Below are positions 15,552-18,338 of a DNA stretch of 18,338 bases, piece after piece. Under the pieces are notes generated by a model. That model worked only from the letters and a program-made list of their open reading frames with translations. It did no database searches and was not told where the DNA came from. The stretch lies in NCBI GenBank assembly GCA_003537755.1, contig DPQS01000037.1, positions 1 to 18,338 of the forward strand. The letters are read 5' to 3'. Within the stretch, counting starts at the first letter, position 1. Each line of letters starts with the position of its first letter. The translations under genes were made by a program, and so were the position numbers. This DNA comes from Clostridiales bacterium (GTDB lineage: Bacteria > Bacillota > Clostridia > Christensenellales > CAG-314).

Positions 15552-16904
15552 ATGAACAACAAAGTATTGTTTCCGCCAAAAAACAGGCAGATTTACATGA
15601 GGGTACTGCTTGTGGCGATTCTGATCATCGTAGTGCTTAACGTATGCCTGTTTATACTGATACGTGTAAGCGACACCAACCTTGACGGCAACGTCGTACA
15701 CCTGCACGGCACCTGCATAAAGTACACAGAGAATGACCTGTACGTAAACGTTGACGGCGAAGAAAGAACATTCAAGACAGGACCCGTCGAACAAATTCTT
15801 GAAAAGAAGGGCATTGTAAAAGAGGGCGAAACGGACAAGTACCTGTCATCGCTTGCAGGCAAAGAAATATCTTTCGACATACCCAAAACGCCGTTTGACA
15901 AAAGCATTTTATGGATGCTTAGTCTTACGGTGGACGGCGAAAACGTTGCGCCGCTTGCCGAAGTGCTGGAAAACTCCGAAAGAGAAAACAAAATCGTACA
16001 CATCGTACTTGCCGCAATTTCCGGCGCATGCGCCGTTGTCGGATGCGTAATGCTGATACTTCGGGTAAACACACCGCCGCTTAAAGAATGTGACCTGACG
16101 GACAAGTTTGCGGAATTTTTTGCCGACAGACAACCGCTTGCGCCGACAAAAAAATTTATCGTGCCGCTTGCGGCAGTTTACGGATTTGTACTCGTTGCAA
16201 CAGTAGCCATGGGCATTTTGTCCGACTGCGTACCCATACCAGACATTGTAAACAGCATTGTAATGATTGTGCTTACAGTCGTGCTTGCATTCGGAGTTGT
16301 GGTGCCTGCGCTACTGTATCTTACAAAAATCAAGAAGGAAAACGTAAAGTTTTTTGACGAAAAATTTCCTTTTGACTTCGGCGACGTAAACAACCTACCG
16401 ATGATACGCAAAAATGACCGCGCCGACGTCCAGAAGGAACTGGACAGAATCAAACAGGAAAGCGCAGACATCTATCCGGACGGCGGCAACATGTACAACG
16501 TCAGATTTACCGAAAACGGCGTCGATATGTACGAGATGTACGACGAAGAAGAGAACGGATTCGACGAAACGTCGGTAGAAAACGTGTTTGCAAGCGAAGA
16601 CGAGCAAAATGCACAAAAATCGGCGGCGTTTTCATTGCCGTACAGCAGACTTAATTTTGTCGCGCTGCCCTACTACGGACTTAAAAACCGCCCCATTACC
16701 GTTGTCGTCCGCAGCAGACTTACAGCCGACATCGAATACCCCGAAACCTTTACCAACGACATTCACTTTTTGCTTGACAAAGACCTTGTCGACACCATCA
16801 GAAAGTTTGACGTACAGGTTGAAGGACTTAGCGAAATACTTAGCAACACTCACGAACTGATGGTACAAAACTACCTGCACCGCCAAAAGAAACAGAACGG
16901 ATAA
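15552..16904 (+). CDS. Unrecognised four-pass membrane protein
   Basis: I do not recognise this 450-residue protein. Predicted hydrophobic segments are at about 17-37, 148-170, 203-223 and 232-258. With a basic N-terminus this predicts an extracytoplasmic domain at about 40-147 and a cytoplasmic C-terminal domain of roughly 190 residues. Within that domain, about 325-362 is strongly acidic (DMYEMYDEEENGFDE) and looks disordered, followed by a more ordered, probably beta-rich region (NRPITVVVRSRLTADIEY). An AGGA ribosome binding site lies just before the ATG, and an intrinsic terminator lies about 18 bp upstream. Codon use resembles the neighbouring genes. It could be a sensor or envelope protein, but no catalytic motif is visible. 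Confidence 0.85.
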   Translation: MNNKVLFPPKNRQIYMRVLLVAILIIVVLNVCLFILIRVSDTNLDGNVVHLHGTCIKYTENDLYVNVDGEERTFKTGPVEQILEKKGIVKEGETDKYLSSLAGKEISFDIPKTPFDKSILWMLSLTVDGENVAPLAEVLENSERENKIVHIVLAAISGACAVVGCVMLILRVNTPPLKECDLTDKFAEFFADRQPLAPTKKFIVPLAAVYGFVLVATVAMGILSDCVPIPDIVNSIVMIVLTVVLAFGVVVPALLYLTKIKKENVKFFDEKFPFDFGDVNNLPMIRKNDRADVQKELDRIKQESADIYPDGGNMYNVRFTENGVDMYEMYDEEENGFDETSVENVFASEDEQNAQKSAAFSLPYSRLNFVALPYYGLKNRPITVVVRSRLTADIEYPETFTNDIHFLLDKDLVDTIRKFDVQVEGLSEILSNTHELMVQNYLHRQKKQNG

Positions 16905-17169
16905 TAATCGACGTTTTCACTCGCAAAAATTGTTTGTGCAGTCCAAATTAACCATATTTATTGAATATTACATGGCAATCTTTTGCCTCGGCACGCGCTC
17001 TCTGTGCGCAATCCGAAAGGCAGCGTTCGACGTATTTCGCGCTTAAACGACAAATGCTACGCAAAGAAATACTGCCGCAGCCGACGAACAAAAAACAAAA
17101 TATGTATAACAAGGTCATACGGCGTCAAAACTTTCAGCACCGACATTGTCGGCGACGGAGGAAGCCCAT

Positions 17170-18338
17170 ATGACCTTTTTCAATTACTTACAAAACAACC
17201 TCAGGTGGCAGTTTGTACAAAACCCGTTCGGCGCGCTTGTTTGTCCGCCGACAAGCAAGGCAACCCTCTACGGCGAACTGGACAAACTCGCCGAAAAATA
17301 TTTTCCGCAAAATGCAAAAATCGACACGTTACAGACGGAGTTTTGCCTTAACAAAATCGCGCTTTCGGCAGCAAAAAACCGTGCCATGCAACTTGCAAAA
17401 TCCGTATTTGTCAACCGTTGGACGACCTTCGTAAGACTCGACAAACTGTTCAAACGACCGTACATGCGCTTCCCGTCTGACGGGGCAAAAACGCGCGTGG
17501 AACGTATCGCCGAAACAATCGTAAAATGCAGCCAGAACTGCTTATCGGACAAGCAAGCCGACGAAATCTCGGAAGAAGTCTACGCAAAATTCGATCTTAC
17601 TTTGCGCGAAAAACAATATTTTCCCGAAGTACTGCAACTTGTACAACTTCGCCACTACTGCGCATTGTGTGCAACAGAAAACGCTGTTAAACTGGCAAAA
17701 GTGTTGCAACCGCAACTAATAGCAAAGCCTTTTGCGCCAAACGACAAGTACGTGCAGGCAGTGTACAGACGAGGCAAAATTTCCGCCGTCGTCAACTGCT
17801 TCGGCAACAGTGCGCTAAGTTACGGCAAAAAGAATCTCGGCGTGCGACAAACGGTAAAAATTTACGCAAACGGAAGAAACGTATTCGACACGTTTACCGA
17901 AAGCCGCTACGGGCAAAACACGGCGGAATTCCGTGCGACTACTAACAGCCTTACAACACAAATGCAGTACTTTCTGACGGAATTCTGTCAGGTCAGGCGT
18001 TTTTGTCTTACAAACAAATGTCGGGCGAAGCGCAGGTACGTAATCGACGTTGCCGTGACGGGCGGATGCAACGAGTTTTTTGTCGGCGACAGTTACACCG
18101 TAACCGACAACGACGTGTACATCACCACCGCAGTAGTTACCGACAACAAACGCATTGCGGCGGACGTAAACAACGGCACAATCACATTCACGGTCGAGGC
18201 TTTGCCGACGGAAACGGTTCAATTCGACGTAGTGACGGTACTTTCTCACAACATAGACGTACTGACAAGAGAAGTAAACGCTCTGGACCTCTTCGGGCAG
18301 ACGAGATGCGACCTGCCGTCGGACAACCCCGCCGTAGA
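17170..18338 (+). CDS. Unrecognised large protein, cut by the right edge
   Basis: An open frame of 389 codons runs from an ATG at 17170 to the window end without a stop. A GGAGG site at 17157-17161, eight bases before the ATG, supports this start. The protein begins MTFFNYLQNNLRWQFVQNPF and has no signal peptide or membrane segment. Residues 1-190 look helical with several Cys (CALCATENA region). From about 200 the sequence becomes beta-rich (VVNCFGNSALSYG; VTVLSHNIDVLTREV), as in carbohydrate-active proteins with an N-terminal beta sandwich, but this is only an impression. The function is unknown. The 265-bp gap upstream (16905-17169) shows no clear promoter or terminator. Confidence 0.8.
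   Translation, partial: MTFFNYLQNNLRWQFVQNPFGALVCPPTSKATLYGELDKLAEKYFPQNAKIDTLQTEFCLNKIALSAAKNRAMQLAKSVFVNRWTTFVRLDKLFKRPYMRFPSDGAKTRVERIAETIVKCSQNCLSDKQADEISEEVYAKFDLTLREKQYFPEVLQLVQLRHYCALCATENAVKLAKVLQPQLIAKPFAPNDKYVQAVYRRGKISAVVNCFGNSALSYGKKNLGVRQTVKIYANGRNVFDTFTESRYGQNTAEFRATTNSLTTQMQYFLTEFCQVRRFCLTNKCRAKRRYVIDVAVTGGCNEFFVGDSYTVTDNDVYITTAVVTDNKRIAADVNNGTITFTVEALPTETVQFDVVTVLSHNIDVLTREVNALDLFGQTRCDLPSDNPAV

Overview
The window looks like a chromosomal segment of a bacterium, most likely a Bacillota (Firmicutes) member of the Clostridia type. The grounds are a type II-A CRISPR-Cas locus with csn2, strong GGAGG ribosome binding sites, promoters of the TTGACA-17-TATAAT kind often preceded by TGTGG, and an adenylosuccinate lyase of the long form also found in animals. 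The species cannot be named from the sequence. No rRNA, tRNA, insertion sequence or transposase was recognised.

Left part (1-7440): a complete type II-A CRISPR-Cas locus. The array (1-948, running off the left edge) has 14 full identical 36-bp repeats, a partial one, and 14 full spacers. It is read on the minus strand from a leader at 949-1163. The leader ends in ATTTGAG, the leader anchor known for type II-A systems. To its right, all on the minus strand and almost without gaps, lie csn2, cas2, cas1 and cas9. A divergent plus-strand tracrRNA (about 7151-7246) has a near-consensus promoter, a 15-nt anti-repeat and a clear terminator. A second near-consensus promoter (7324-7352, minus strand) probably drives cas9-cas1-cas2-csn2, so the cas mRNA leader would be antisense to the whole tracrRNA.

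Middle (7387-12169): a purine nucleotide group on the minus strand, purB-purA-guaA, converting IMP to AMP (purA, purB) and XMP to GMP (guaA). purB has its own strong promoter, a roughly 230-nt structured leader and a terminator hairpin directly before its ribosome binding site, which suggests attenuation. guaA has a weaker own promoter and a leader with two mutually exclusive hairpins next to its ribosome binding site.

Right part (12303-18338): cysS (minus) and serS (plus) diverge from a shared intergenic region with one good promoter each. Downstream of serS come an unrecognised four-pass membrane protein and an unrecognised large soluble protein cut by the right edge.

The most interesting points are in the CRISPR locus. 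Two pairs of spacers are variants of each other (2 and 5 mismatches of 30), and both differences in the first pair are synonymous in one reading frame, which points to repeated capture from diverged relatives of the same virus. The last 180-200 codons of cas9, encoding most of the PAM-interacting domain, are clearly more AT-rich than the rest of the gene and keep only one of the two PAM-reading arginines of SpCas9.
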